From the NCBI GenBank assembly GCA_021156105.1, contig JAJNBD010000003.1:1-64000 (forward strand): a DNA stretch of 64,000 bases, in the 5' to 3' direction. Source of the DNA: Gammaproteobacteria bacterium (GTDB lineage: Bacteria; Pseudomonadota; Gammaproteobacteria; CAISUE01). The notes below the pieces were generated by a model that saw only the letters and a program-made list of their open reading frames with translations, was not told the origin of the DNA and searched no databases. Both the position numbers and the translations under genes were made by a program. This document shows, in pieces, positions 26,567 through 34,724 of the stretch (its first letter is position 1; the number at the start of each line of letters is the position of its first letter).

Positions 26567-26811
26567 ATAGTGTCTTGCATGCTAATTTCATCTATGCCAG
26601 ATTCAGCAGACATAGAGCGTGTCGCAGAATAATCAGAGGTATAAGCAGATTTTTCTGCTGAAAACGCTGTCGCATTTTCATGCATTGCTGCTTGATGGTT
26701 AGTCGTAATGCTACTGCTATGACTTAAAGTCGATGTATGCATAGCATATGCGGTCACGGTTATCAAAAGCATAGCAAACAAAGTTATTAGCTTCTTTAAG
26801 TACTTAATCAT
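26542..26811 (-). CDS. Small secreted Ser/Thr-rich protein, unknown function
   Basis: The 89-residue product has a clear signal peptide (LKKLITLFAMLLITVTAYA) with a cleavage site after AYA, followed by a polar Ser/Thr/Ala/His-rich mature part (HSSSITTNHQAAMHENATA) that is probably disordered. It has no family. The convergent 25-bp overlap with ruvX and the weak SD lower the confidence. The signal peptide argues that it is real. Confidence 0.55.
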   Translation of the reverse strand: MIKYLKKLITLFAMLLITVTAYAMHTSTLSHSSSITTNHQAAMHENATAFSAEKSAYTSDYSATRSMSAESGIDEISMQDTIQTSLAAE

Positions 26812-26946
26812 TTTATTTTTCTCAAAGCTTGGTTCTTATAAATATTTATTAATGAAGATTGTCTTTAATATTTTAGCAAAAATCGCCTAGGCCGTCATGA
26901 CTAGTGTATAATATTAACCTTAAAGAAATATTAAGGAGTACAGATT

Positions 26947-27615
26947 ATGAACTTTGAACAAATTCGTACCAGTGCAGAAAGTCAATCGTTGCTGGGTACT
27001 CATGTCGTCTTACGCAACACCTATATGCTACTCAGCCTCACCCTCCTTTTTAGCGCAGCTACTGCTTATTGGAGCTTAGCAAACGCAGTTCCCATGCCTG
27101 GCATCCTGTTTTTTATCATTGGCTCTTATGGGCTACTTTTCTTAACCATGTGGCTCCGCAACAGTATTTGGGGTTTAGTTTCTGTTTTTGGTTTTACAGG
27201 TTTTATGGGCTACACCTTAGGGCCTTTGTTGAACGCTGTTTTGAAAACTGCCAATGGTTCACATATTGTGATGACCGCCCTGGGTATGACAGGTTTAATC
27301 TTTTTTGGCTTATCTGCTGTCGTATTAGTCACCCGCAAAAATTTCAGCTTTTTAGCTAACTTTTTATTTGCAGGTATGCTTGCGCTCGTGGTTGCGATGG
27401 TCGTTGGCCTTTTCTGGCACGTACCAGCGCTTTATTTAGCAATTTCTGCTGGTTTTGCAGTTTTTTCTTCTGTCATGATTATGTTTGAAACTAGCCAAAT
27501 TATTGAAGGTGGCCAAACAAACTACATCATGGCAACAATTTCACTTTATGTTTCTCTCTATAATATCTTTGTTAGCTTGCTCAATATCTTGAGCTTCTTT
27601 AACGATCGCCGTTAA
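26947..27615 (+). CDS. Bax inhibitor-1 / YccA-family membrane protein
   Basis: The 222-residue protein has seven hydrophobic helices and the family pattern [22 protein letters not shown] at the N-terminus and [34 protein letters not shown] at the end (Asp/Glu-containing final helices). YccA interacts with FtsH in E. coli, and the superfamily includes calcium-leak channels. It lies in the inner membrane. AAGGAG sits 8 nt before the ATG. Confidence 0.95.
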   Translation: MNFEQIRTSAESQSLLGTHVVLRNTYMLLSLTLLFSAATAYWSLANAVPMPGILFFIIGSYGLLFLTMWLRNSIWGLVSVFGFTGFMGYTLGPLLNAVLKTANGSHIVMTALGMTGLIFFGLSAVVLVTRKNFSFLANFLFAGMLALVVAMVVGLFWHVPALYLAISAGFAVFSSVMIMFETSQIIEGGQTNYIMATISLYVSLYNIFVSLLNILSFFNDRR

Positions 27616-27626
27616 TTAAAGGCATC

Positions 27627-28064
27627 ATGACGCATAGCAGTAATCAGCCCAACCAAAACCCTCACCACTCAGGTGGGGGTTTTCTTGCCAAGATCCGTGA
27701 AACAGAATGCATTGGTTGCACCAAATGCTTTAAAGCTTGCCCCGTTGACGCAATTTTTGGTGCACTTAATCAAATGCACACTGTCATAGCAGCAGAATGC
27801 ATTGGCTGTGAACTTTGTATTGAACCTTGTCCTGTAGACTGCATTGATCTTATCCCTGTTGAATCACTCGAATTTGATAAACTCAAAGCACGCAACCGGG
27901 CTAAAGCTAAACTGGAGCGCGGTGATTTTCAACGTGCTGGCAAATTAGCGCTAGCAGAAAAAGCCTTAGCGGCCTTACCCGCGCCAAACCTAAGCTCAGA
28001 GGATAAGAAAAAATATATTAACGATGCCGTGGCCCGCGCTAAAGCAAAAAAAAATCAGCCATAA
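27627..28064 (+). CDS. RnfB-like 2[4Fe-4S] ferredoxin
   Basis: The 145-residue protein has two ferredoxin clusters: C28[11 protein letters not shown] and C58[11 protein letters not shown], each CxxCxxCxxxCP. A lysine/alanine-rich C-terminal helical region follows ([17 protein letters not shown]). This matches the short, soluble RnfB/RsxB-like ferredoxin domain without the N-terminal membrane anchor and Fe-S ASKHA part, found in Legionella and relatives. The other rnf genes are absent here. It follows the BI-1 gene by 11 bp. A decayed partial copy lies at 30429-30551. Confidence 0.88.
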   Translation: MTHSSNQPNQNPHHSGGGFLAKIRETECIGCTKCFKACPVDAIFGALNQMHTVIAAECIGCELCIEPCPVDCIDLIPVESLEFDKLKARNRAKAKLERGDFQRAGKLALAEKALAALPAPNLSSEDKKKYINDAVARAKAKKNQP

Positions 28065-28226
28065 ATACTTTTCTTCCATAAAACCTAATTTTTATTAAAA
28101 ATCAAAAAATATTTTGCCCCCTGTTTACCAGCAACTAACCTTAAATATGCTTGATATCTTTATTAATTGACCTCTACCTTGCCTTATTTTATTATTCATC
28201 AACGAAAAATAACTAAAGATAATTTT

Positions 28227-30377
28227 ATGCCTAAAGATTCCCTTGCTGAAGCAAAAAAAATAAACCAAGACATCATAGATATTAGCAACAATGTCATAAT
28301 GACACCACAAAAAAAATTCTTGGCATTTAAAGAACTATATGTTGCCAACAAAGCCAAACTTAATGCTGTAAATTTTGCAACGCTTATTCATCGACTTGGG
28401 CAGACAGGTGACCAAGCAACTTTTAGCATAAAAAAACAATATCAAAGCCTTTGTAAAGAAGTTTTAAATGCATTTAGTGACGCCAGAATGTTTACAACAG
28501 TCAACACTCAAGCTTGCGCTAATATATTAAATGCTTGCGCAAAACTCAGTATAAACCATCCTAACTTAGATCAAGTGCTTAGCCATTTCATTGACATCCT
28601 TGCAGAAGCCAACACCCAAGCTTGCGCCAATGTATTAAACGCTTGTGCAAAACTTGATATAAAGCGCCATGAATTAGTTCAAGTACTTAGCCGTTTCATT
28701 GGAATTCTTGCAGAAACTGGCACGCAATCATGTGCCAATGTATTAAATGCTTGTGCAAAACTTTATATAAATCATCCAGAATTAGTTCAAGTAGCTAGCC
28801 GTTTCATTACTATTATTGCAAAAGCTAGCGCTCAAGAATGCGCCAATGTGTTAAACGCCTGCGCAAAACTCCCTATAAATCCTCCCGAGCTAGATCGAGT
28901 GCCTAGCCATTTTATTGACATCCTTGCAGAAGCTAGCACACAATCATGCGCCAATGTATTAAATGCTTGCGCAAAGCTTGATATAAAGCACCCTGGCTTA
29001 GTTCGAGTACTTAGCCGTTTCATTGACATCCTTGCAGAAGCCAACACTCAAGATTGCGCCAATGTATTAAATGCTTGCGCAAAGCTTGGCATAAAGCATC
29101 CTGGATTAGCTCGAGTAGCTAACCGTTTCATTGGCATCCTTGCAGAGGCTAACACACAATCATGCGCCAATGTATTAAATGCTTACGCGAAGCTTGGCAT
29201 AAAGCACCCTGGATTAGCTCGAGTAGCTAACCGTTTCATTGACATCCTTGCAGAAGCCAACACTCAAGATTGCGCCAATGTATTAAATGCTTGCGCAAAG
29301 CTTGGCATAAAGCATTCTGGATTAGCTCAAGTAGCTAACCGTTTCATTGATACCCTTGCTGAGGCCAACTCTCAAGAATGCGCTAATGTCTGTTCGGCGC
29401 TCATTACACTTAACCATATAAACGCTACAGTTTTTGATACCATTGTTGATCACTATACAAGCATTCAACGAGATATTAAAAACAATGTAGAAATTGTGCG
29501 TGCAATTATTATTTTTTCTATTATCAATCAGTCATTACCTCTTCACTTAAAAGACAATCTTCAAAATTTATTACCTGAAGTATTACAAGCTCACAAAGAA
29601 ATTCCTGAAGATAATTATTACAGCTTTTATGAAACCTTAGCTGCTTTACAGTATGGACTTTTACCCTCAATTCAGCTTAACTTTAAAATTGATCTGGATG
29701 CCTTATTCAAAAAATTTACTTTATTAGCAGAGAAATCCTATCATCCTGAGGGCACCTCCAATTTAGAAAAGCTATGGGTTTCTCATATTTCACCTTATCT
29801 TGCAACAGCAAAGGTTAAAACTCAAACCTATAAAGGTGCTTTTGAATTGGATTTACTTGTCAATGATCAAGTTGATATTGAAATTGATGGCCCCCAACAT
29901 TATTTTTTTGAAAAAGGCTGTTATCACTTACGTTTCACCGATCAAGCACGCGATAAAATTTTAACCAGCATGGGTATTCAAGTCATCCGCTTACCTTTTT
30001 ATGAATTAGACAAGGCTTTAGCAAGTGAAGATATCGATGCCTATCTGGATAAAAAATTAAAAGGGGTAAAAATGGCTTTAGCGCAAGAACCTCAAGAGGA
30101 AGCGGCAAGTGTCGCATCCGCCGCATTACCTATGCTCACAAACTCTGATCAAAAGCACGCTATTTCTGAGAAAAAAACTGAAGAAGAATGGACCTTAGTA
30201 ACCTCACATCGACGAAGCAGAGCTAGCGCTGCTGCCACAACCATTATTCCAACAGACATAACCATTGCCGCTACACATCAAACTCAGCCCTCAGCAATAA
30301 CGACAACCCCAGAAGAACAAGATGAACAGGCTCCCAAACAACAGCAAAGAATTTGCCCTCGCTGCGTATTACTCTAG
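28227..30377 (+). CDS. OPR/DUF1601-like helical-repeat protein with C-terminal RAP domain and CaaX box
   Basis: The 716-residue protein has a helical N-domain (1-92), eight full and one partial 36-residue repeats (93-380; core TQxCANVLNACAKLxIxHPxLxxV), a helical region (381-530), and a RAP domain (about 538-611) with GAFELDLLVNDQVDIEIDGP and RDKILTSMGIQVIRLPFYEL. RAP domains cap organellar OPR and FASTK RNA-binding proteins and have a PD-(D/E)XK-like fold, so RNA binding or cleavage is a reasonable inference. A low-complexity Thr/Ala/Gln tail ends in CPRCVLL, a eukaryotic-type CaaX prenylation signal. The start at 28227 (MPKDS) is preferred because the paralogue downstream starts with the same MPK. 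A role as a secreted effector is inferred, not shown. Confidence 0.85.
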   Translation: MPKDSLAEAKKINQDIIDISNNVIMTPQKKFLAFKELYVANKAKLNAVNFATLIHRLGQTGDQATFSIKKQYQSLCKEVLNAFSDARMFTTVNTQACANILNACAKLSINHPNLDQVLSHFIDILAEANTQACANVLNACAKLDIKRHELVQVLSRFIGILAETGTQSCANVLNACAKLYINHPELVQVASRFITIIAKASAQECANVLNACAKLPINPPELDRVPSHFIDILAEASTQSCANVLNACAKLDIKHPGLVRVLSRFIDILAEANTQDCANVLNACAKLGIKHPGLARVANRFIGILAEANTQSCANVLNAYAKLGIKHPGLARVANRFIDILAEANTQDCANVLNACAKLGIKHSGLAQVANRFIDTLAEANSQECANVCSALITLNHINATVFDTIVDHYTSIQRDIKNNVEIVRAIIIFSIINQSLPLHLKDNLQNLLPEVLQAHKEIPEDNYYSFYETLAALQYGLLPSIQLNFKIDLDALFKKFTLLAEKSYHPEGTSNLEKLWVSHISPYLATAKVKTQTYKGAFELDLLVNDQVDIEIDGPQHYFFEKGCYHLRFTDQARDKILTSMGIQVIRLPFYELDKALASEDIDAYLDKKLKGVKMALAQEPQEEAASVASAALPMLTNSDQKHAISEKKTEEEWTLVTSHRRSRASAAATTIIPTDITIAATHQTQPSAITTTPEEQDEQAPKQQQRICPRCVLL
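28503..29366 (+). repeat. Eight tandem 108-bp coding repeats in the first OPR-RAP gene
   Basis: Eight consecutive 108-bp units encode 36-residue helix-turn-helix repeats; each contains a close variant of TGCGCCAATGTATTAAATGC. Later units (from about 28930) are more similar to each other than to the first three. This indicates expansion by unequal exchange. Confidence 0.9.
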
Positions 30378-30428
30378 AGTTAATGAAAATCTTAAGTGCA
30401 ATGAACGAGCGTCGATAAGATATTTTAT

Positions 30429-30551
30429 TTGGCAAAAATTCGTGAAGCAAAATGTATCAGCTGTACAAAGGCTTGTTCGCCCCAAGCCTTAACACAGCTA
30501 GTAAGAAAAAAATATTAACGGTGCGGTAGCTCGCTCAAGCAAAAAAATTGT
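30429..30551 (+). pseudogene. Decayed, internally deleted copy of the RnfB-like ferredoxin gene
   Basis: The frame from 30429 reads LAKIREAKCISCTKACSPQA, matching residues 20-40 of the ferredoxin encoded at 27627-28064 ([20 protein letters not shown]). It then jumps to DNA matching its last codons (AAGAAAAAAATATTAACGGTGCGGTAGCTCGC against AAGAAAAAATATATTAACGATGCCGTGGCCCGC, compared in part) with frameshifts. Both metal sites are destroyed. It lies before the second OPR-RAP gene exactly as the intact gene lies before the first, so the whole unit was duplicated. Confidence 0.85.
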
Positions 30552-30621
30552 TACTTTATTAAACAATTAAAATATGCAACAATAACAACAATAAAAAATA
30601 ATTCTAAGCGTGACACTCCAT

Positions 30622-32607
30622 ATGCCAAAAATCTCTTTTGCTGAAGCAAAAAAAATTAACCAAGACATTATCGCCATTGCCAACAAGGTAATGCCTCCCG
30701 AAAAAAAATTATTTGCTTTTAAAGAGCTATATCTTGCTAAAAAAGAAATGCTCAATGTTGTTAACCTTGCAACACTTATCCATCGACTTGGCCAAACAGG
30801 GGGGGTAACCCCTTTTAGTATAAAAGAAAAATATCAAAGTTTTTGTAAAGATATTTTGACAACATTTAGCTGCTCCGAAGTTCTGTCAGAAGCCAATACT
30901 CAACACTGCGCCAATGTCTTAAATGCTTGTGCAAAATTAAATTTAAGGCATCCAGCGTTGAATCCAGTGCTTGACCGTTTCATGGAAATTTTGCCAGAAG
31001 CCAATACTCAACACTGCGCTAATGTCTTAAATGCTTGTGCCAAATTCAATTTAACCCACCCAGTGTTGAACCCAGTCCTTGACCGTTTCATGGAAATTCT
31101 GCCAGAAGCCAATACTCAAGCCTGCGCTAATGTCTTAAATGCTTGTGCCAAATTCAATTTAACCCATCCAGTGTTGAACCCAATCCTTGACCGTTTCATG
31201 GAAATTCTGCCAGAAGCCAATACTCAAGCCTGCGCTAATGTCTTAAATGCTTGTGCCAAATTCAATTTAAGGCATCCAGCATTGAATCCAGTCCTTGACC
31301 GTTTCATGGAAATTTTGCCAGAAGCCAATACTCAAGACTGCGCTAATGTCTTAAATACTTGTGCCAAATTCAATTTAACTCATCTAACGTTGAATCCAGT
31401 ACTTAATCGTTTCATGGAAATTCTGCCAGAAGCCAATACTCAAGCCTGCGCTAATGTCTTAAATGCTTGTGCCAAATTCAATTTAAGGCATCCAGCGTTA
31501 GACCAAGTATTTAACCGTTTCATGGAAATTCTGCCAGAAGCCAATACCCAACACTGCGCTAATGTCTTAAATGCTTGTGCCAAATTAAATTTAACCCATC
31601 CAGCGTTGAATCGAGCACTTGACCGTTTCATGGAAATTCTGCCAGAAGCCAATACTCAAGCCTGCGCTAATGCTTGCTCAGCCCTCATTGCACTTAACCA
31701 TATAAATATTTCAGTTTTTGATACCATAATTGAGTATTATCAAAAAATCCAACAAGACATTAACCATACGGTAGGTATTCTATGGGCGCTTACTGTTTTA
31801 TCTATGACCAATCACAAACTTCCACCGCGTTTACAACCAAACTTTCAAACACTTTTAAATAAAACGTTAAAAACTTCTGATAATATTTCTGAGGAATACT
31901 GTGGAGCCTATTTTGAAATCCTCGCCGCTTTACAATATAAGCTTTTGCCAAAAATCCAACTTGCTCCTGAAATTAACTTGGCTGCGTTATTGAAAAAGTT
32001 TGCCTTGTTAGCAGAAAAAAGGTATCTCCCCACCGACACTTCCCATTTCGAAAAAACTTGGACTTCTCATATTTCACGTTACCTTGCCACAAAGAATATT
32101 CAATCTCAAGTGCGTAAAGGTGCGTTTGAATTGGATTTACTTATCAATCATCATTTTAATATTGAAATTGATGGTCCTTATCATTATGTTTTTGAAAAAG
32201 ATCATTATCAATCACGCTTAACTGACCAAGTACGCGATAAAATTTTAACCAGCATGGGTATTCAAGTCATCCGCTTACCTTTTTATGAATTAGACAAGGC
32301 TTTAGCAAGTGAAGATGTTGATGCCTATCTGGATAAAAAATTAAAAGCAGTAAAAATGGCTTTAGCGCAAGAACCTCAAGAGGAAGCGGCAAGTGTCGCA
32401 CCCGTCTTGCTTATGCCCTCAAGCTCTGATGAAAAGCACACTATTTCTGAGAAAAAAACTGAAGAAGAATGGACCTTAGTAACTTCCCACCAACGAAGCA
32501 TAGCTAGCGCTGCTGCCACAACCATTATTCCAACAGACATAACCATTGCCGCTACACATCAAACTCAGCCCTCAGCAATAACGACAACCCCAGAAGAACA
32601 AAGATGA
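30622..32607 (+). CDS. Second OPR/DUF1601-like repeat protein with RAP domain (CaaX lost)
   Basis: The 661-residue paralogue of the previous protein has the same architecture: N-domain (1-91), seven full and one partial 36-residue repeats (core NTQACANVLNACAKFNLTHP), a helical region, and a RAP domain (GAFELDLLINHHFNIEIDGP; then RDKILTSMGIQVIRLPFYEL). The last 120 codons are almost identical to the first gene, while the N-terminal half has diverged. The frame ends at TGA 32605 because of one extra A in GAACAAAGATGA compared with GAACAAGATGAA. Without it the protein would run to 32659 and end in PRCVLL. The ATG at 30622 corresponds to the paralogue's start; an upstream GTG at 30610 is in frame but less likely. 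Confidence 0.85.
   Translation: MPKISFAEAKKINQDIIAIANKVMPPEKKLFAFKELYLAKKEMLNVVNLATLIHRLGQTGGVTPFSIKEKYQSFCKDILTTFSCSEVLSEANTQHCANVLNACAKLNLRHPALNPVLDRFMEILPEANTQHCANVLNACAKFNLTHPVLNPVLDRFMEILPEANTQACANVLNACAKFNLTHPVLNPILDRFMEILPEANTQACANVLNACAKFNLRHPALNPVLDRFMEILPEANTQDCANVLNTCAKFNLTHLTLNPVLNRFMEILPEANTQACANVLNACAKFNLRHPALDQVFNRFMEILPEANTQHCANVLNACAKLNLTHPALNRALDRFMEILPEANTQACANACSALIALNHINISVFDTIIEYYQKIQQDINHTVGILWALTVLSMTNHKLPPRLQPNFQTLLNKTLKTSDNISEEYCGAYFEILAALQYKLLPKIQLAPEINLAALLKKFALLAEKRYLPTDTSHFEKTWTSHISRYLATKNIQSQVRKGAFELDLLINHHFNIEIDGPYHYVFEKDHYQSRLTDQVRDKILTSMGIQVIRLPFYELDKALASEDVDAYLDKKLKAVKMALAQEPQEEAASVAPVLLMPSSSDEKHTISEKKTEEEWTLVTSHQRSIASAAATTIIPTDITIAATHQTQPSAITTTPEEQR
30895..31650 (+). 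repeat. Seven tandem 108-bp coding repeats in the second OPR-RAP gene
   Basis: Seven units of 108 bp are very similar in DNA sequence; for example GACCGTTTCATGGAAATT recurs in almost every unit. Each encodes a 36-residue helical hairpin. They differ systematically from those of the first gene (Phe/Asn-Leu-Thr-His versus Ile-Lys-His), so each array has homogenised on its own since the duplication. Confidence 0.9.
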
Positions 32608-32659
32608 ACAAGCTCCCAAACAACAGCAAAGAATTTACCCTCGCTGCGTATTACTCTAG
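32608..32659 (+). other. Cut-off coding tail of the second OPR-RAP gene
   Basis: In the frame restored by deleting one A near 32601, this stretch encodes EQAPKQQQRIYPRCVLL and ends in TAG, as in the first gene (EQAPKQQQRICPRCVLL). It is now untranslated because of the upstream single-base insertion. Confidence 0.85.
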
Positions 32660-32713
32660 AGTTAAGCATTATTTTTACGTATGATGTAGGGTAATAAATT
32701 AAATTAGTTCCCT

Positions 32714-33880
32714 ATGGCAAATTTTGAAACAGGCACCGAGCCTTCAGCCGACTCTCTTATTGAGCTTGCAAGCCAATGTGTCCGCTGTGGCCTTTGCTTG
32801 CCACATTGCCCTACTTATCAACTTGGTCGCGAAGAACCTGAATCCCCCCGTGGCAGAATTCAAATGCTGGCAGCATTTGCTAAAAAAGAATTAGAATGGT
32901 CGGGTTCGCTACAAACTCATATGGATCAATGCTTATCTTGTGGCCACTGCGAACGCGTCTGCCCGATTCCTGTTTCTTATGAAAAGTTATTGGTTCAAGG
33001 ACGAGAAGCTTTAGCTAAACAACATCCTATTACTTGGTGGAAAAAACTATTCATTAAATGTATTGAAATACCATGGTTAAGGAAGTTGCCGTTTAAAGTT
33101 GCAGCCTGGGCCAAACGACAAAGCCACCTCTCTAAGTCAACAAACGGGGTCAGACCCCATTTGTTGACTTGCGGTACTTGTACTGCTAATCATGACAAAA
33201 TCCTGCTTTTTCCTGGCTGCACTGGTGAAAGCTTTGGCCAAGACACTTTTTCTACAGCACAAACATTACTCACCCAGCTTGGCTACCAAGTCCTTCTCCC
33301 GCCGCAATCCTGGTGTTGTGGGGCATTAAGCGCGCACGCAGGCTTAGGAGAAAAAACCACACAAACAACGTTAAATGAATTAAAGGCGTTATGTACTGAA
33401 AAAAACATTCAACATGTCGTGACATTTGCCACAGGTTGCGGTGGATGGTTATCAAGGCAAGATAGCGATATCAAAATAGTCGATATCCAACAATTTTTAC
33501 TAGACCACGTTGATATCTCTAAAGGCAGCAAGCAAGTTGGTTCGAAAGAAAAATTACGCGTTGCTATTCACTCACCCTGCACTCAAACCAATGCGCTACG
33601 AAAAGCTAATCTTTCTTATGAGCTTTTAAGCAAATTAACTAACCTTGAATTAATTCGCTTTGGTGAAAATACTTGTTGCGGTGCAGCCGGTTTATATATG
33701 CTAGAGCAGCCAAAGCTTTCAAGGAAATTAATTGCGCAATTATTAACACCTGAATTATTAGCCAATTGTGACGCCATTGTTACGAGCAATATTGGCTGTC
33801 AACTGCATTTTCAGCGTTATTTAAAAACAAAAAAAATTAATAAACCTGTTTGTCATCCCATTGAATTTTTGTTGCGGTAA
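32714..33880 (+). CDS. glcF: Glycolate oxidase iron-sulfur subunit GlcF
   Basis: The 388-residue protein has two N-terminal 4Fe-4S motifs (C17VRCGLCLPHCP; CLSCGHCERVCP near 73), then two CCG domains with GCTGESFGQD...SWCCGALSAHAG and CTQTNALRK...ENTCCGAAG, as in GlcF/HdrD-type Fe-S oxidoreductases. It transfers electrons from the flavin subunits GlcD/GlcE; these are not adjacent. The linker between the ferredoxin part and the first CCG domain contains an in-frame palindromic DNA insert (33134-33170). The start at 32714 follows directly on the repeat-gene region. Confidence 0.92.
   Translation: MANFETGTEPSADSLIELASQCVRCGLCLPHCPTYQLGREEPESPRGRIQMLAAFAKKELEWSGSLQTHMDQCLSCGHCERVCPIPVSYEKLLVQGREALAKQHPITWWKKLFIKCIEIPWLRKLPFKVAAWAKRQSHLSKSTNGVRPHLLTCGTCTANHDKILLFPGCTGESFGQDTFSTAQTLLTQLGYQVLLPPQSWCCGALSAHAGLGEKTTQTTLNELKALCTEKNIQHVVTFATGCGGWLSRQDSDIKIVDIQQFLLDHVDISKGSKQVGSKEKLRVAIHSPCTQTNALRKANLSYELLSKLTNLELIRFGENTCCGAAGLYMLEQPKLSRKLIAQLLTPELLANCDAIVTSNIGCQLHFQRYLKTKKINKPVCHPIEFLLR
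33134..33170. repeat. Palindromic element inserted in frame in glcF
   Basis: AAGTCAACAAA (33134-33144) pairs with TTTGTTGACTT (33160-33170), enclosing CGGGGT-CAG-ACCCC. The GGGGTCAGACCCC core is a familiar extragenic palindrome of REP type, but here it lies inside coding sequence and is translated as SKSTNGVRPHLLTC. Confidence 0.8.
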
Positions 33881-34088
33881 CTAAATACGTTAGCTAATTC
33901 GCATCTGCTTTAGCCGATCACTCTCAAAGGAATATATCTTATCTGCCAAGGCCATCCATAATGCTAACGGCTGCCGCTGACCTTAAAACAATTTGCAAAA
34001 TGTGAGTTAGTGGAAAGGAGGCTTTGCGTTAAGATTGATAAGATAAGCGTGAAAAAAGCGACGACACAAAGTCCTTGGCGCAGCAAAA

Positions 34089-34122
34089 CCCTCACTCTTG
34101 CTTGCACAAAAGTGAGGGAATA
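34089..34122 (-). terminator. Intrinsic terminator of the 34153-34644 gene
   Basis: On the minus strand CCCTCACT and AGTGAGGG form an 8-bp stem (extended imperfectly inside) followed by TTTT. It lies 31 bp past the stop of the small secreted protein gene. The rest of the 33881-34152 interval shows no gene. Confidence 0.65.
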
Positions 34123-34152
34123 ATTTAATCAAAAGGGTTGTATTTATTTTCT

Positions 34153-34644
34153 TTAACTATTTTTTGTCTCTTGTGCTGCTATCTGTATAACCCCTGAAAT
34201 TACTTTACCCTTCTCTTCTTCTGGCCGTACTACTCGCATTTGGTAAGAAATTTCTACTACTTTATTCTCTTTTAAAGTATATCGTCCTGCAACAGAATAG
34301 TCTTCAATCCATTGCCCTTTCTCATTTAGAGAAGAATAGCTGCCCTTAAAAGTATTTGTCGTTTTATTATAAATTGCTTCAATTTTAGCTTTAACTTTTT
34401 CACCCTTTTGCGTTACCGTATCACCATAAGCGATGAAAGAACCTGTTGTTTTAGTCAAATCCCGAGTTTTAATCCCATACCATTTTGATTTCGGATCAGT
34501 AGGGTCAGTAGATTCATTCTTATCGGCAGCCTTAACTACTTTTATTTCCCCCGCTGCAAAATGTTTTTCCGCAGCCCCCGCCATTTGAACACTGGCACAT
34601 AAAAAAGCACTGACAGTTAATAAAACTTTTAAAAAATTTTTCAT
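34153..34644 (-). CDS. Small secreted protein of unknown family
   Basis: The 163-residue product has a signal peptide (MKNFLKVLLTVSAFLCASVQ then MAGA, cleavage before AEKHF). The mature part is beta-rich, with alternating polar/hydrophobic strands such as TTGSFIAYGDTV and NTFKGSYSSLNEKGQW, and could be a small lipocalin- or DUF2147-like barrel; this is a guess. AAGGAG sits 8-13 nt before the ATG at 34644. Upstream codons to 34746 are not needed and overlap the MFS gene. Confidence 0.75.
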   Translation of the reverse strand: MKNFLKVLLTVSAFLCASVQMAGAAEKHFAAGEIKVVKAADKNESTDPTDPKSKWYGIKTRDLTKTTGSFIAYGDTVTQKGEKVKAKIEAIYNKTTNTFKGSYSSLNEKGQWIEDYSVAGRYTLKENKVVEISYQMRVVRPEEEKGKVISGVIQIAAQETKNS

Positions 34645-34724
34645 CTCTTTTCTCCTTAAGTGTTTAACCCTTAACATAGTACTTAATAAATAAGCTTTAA
34701 ACAATCTTTGTTTATTGCTTGGCG

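Noticed and set aside
28503..31650. Tandem 108-bp repeats considered as a CRISPR array or non-coding satellite
   Set aside because: The units are contiguous without unique spacers, keep a single open frame and encode regular 36-residue helical repeats.
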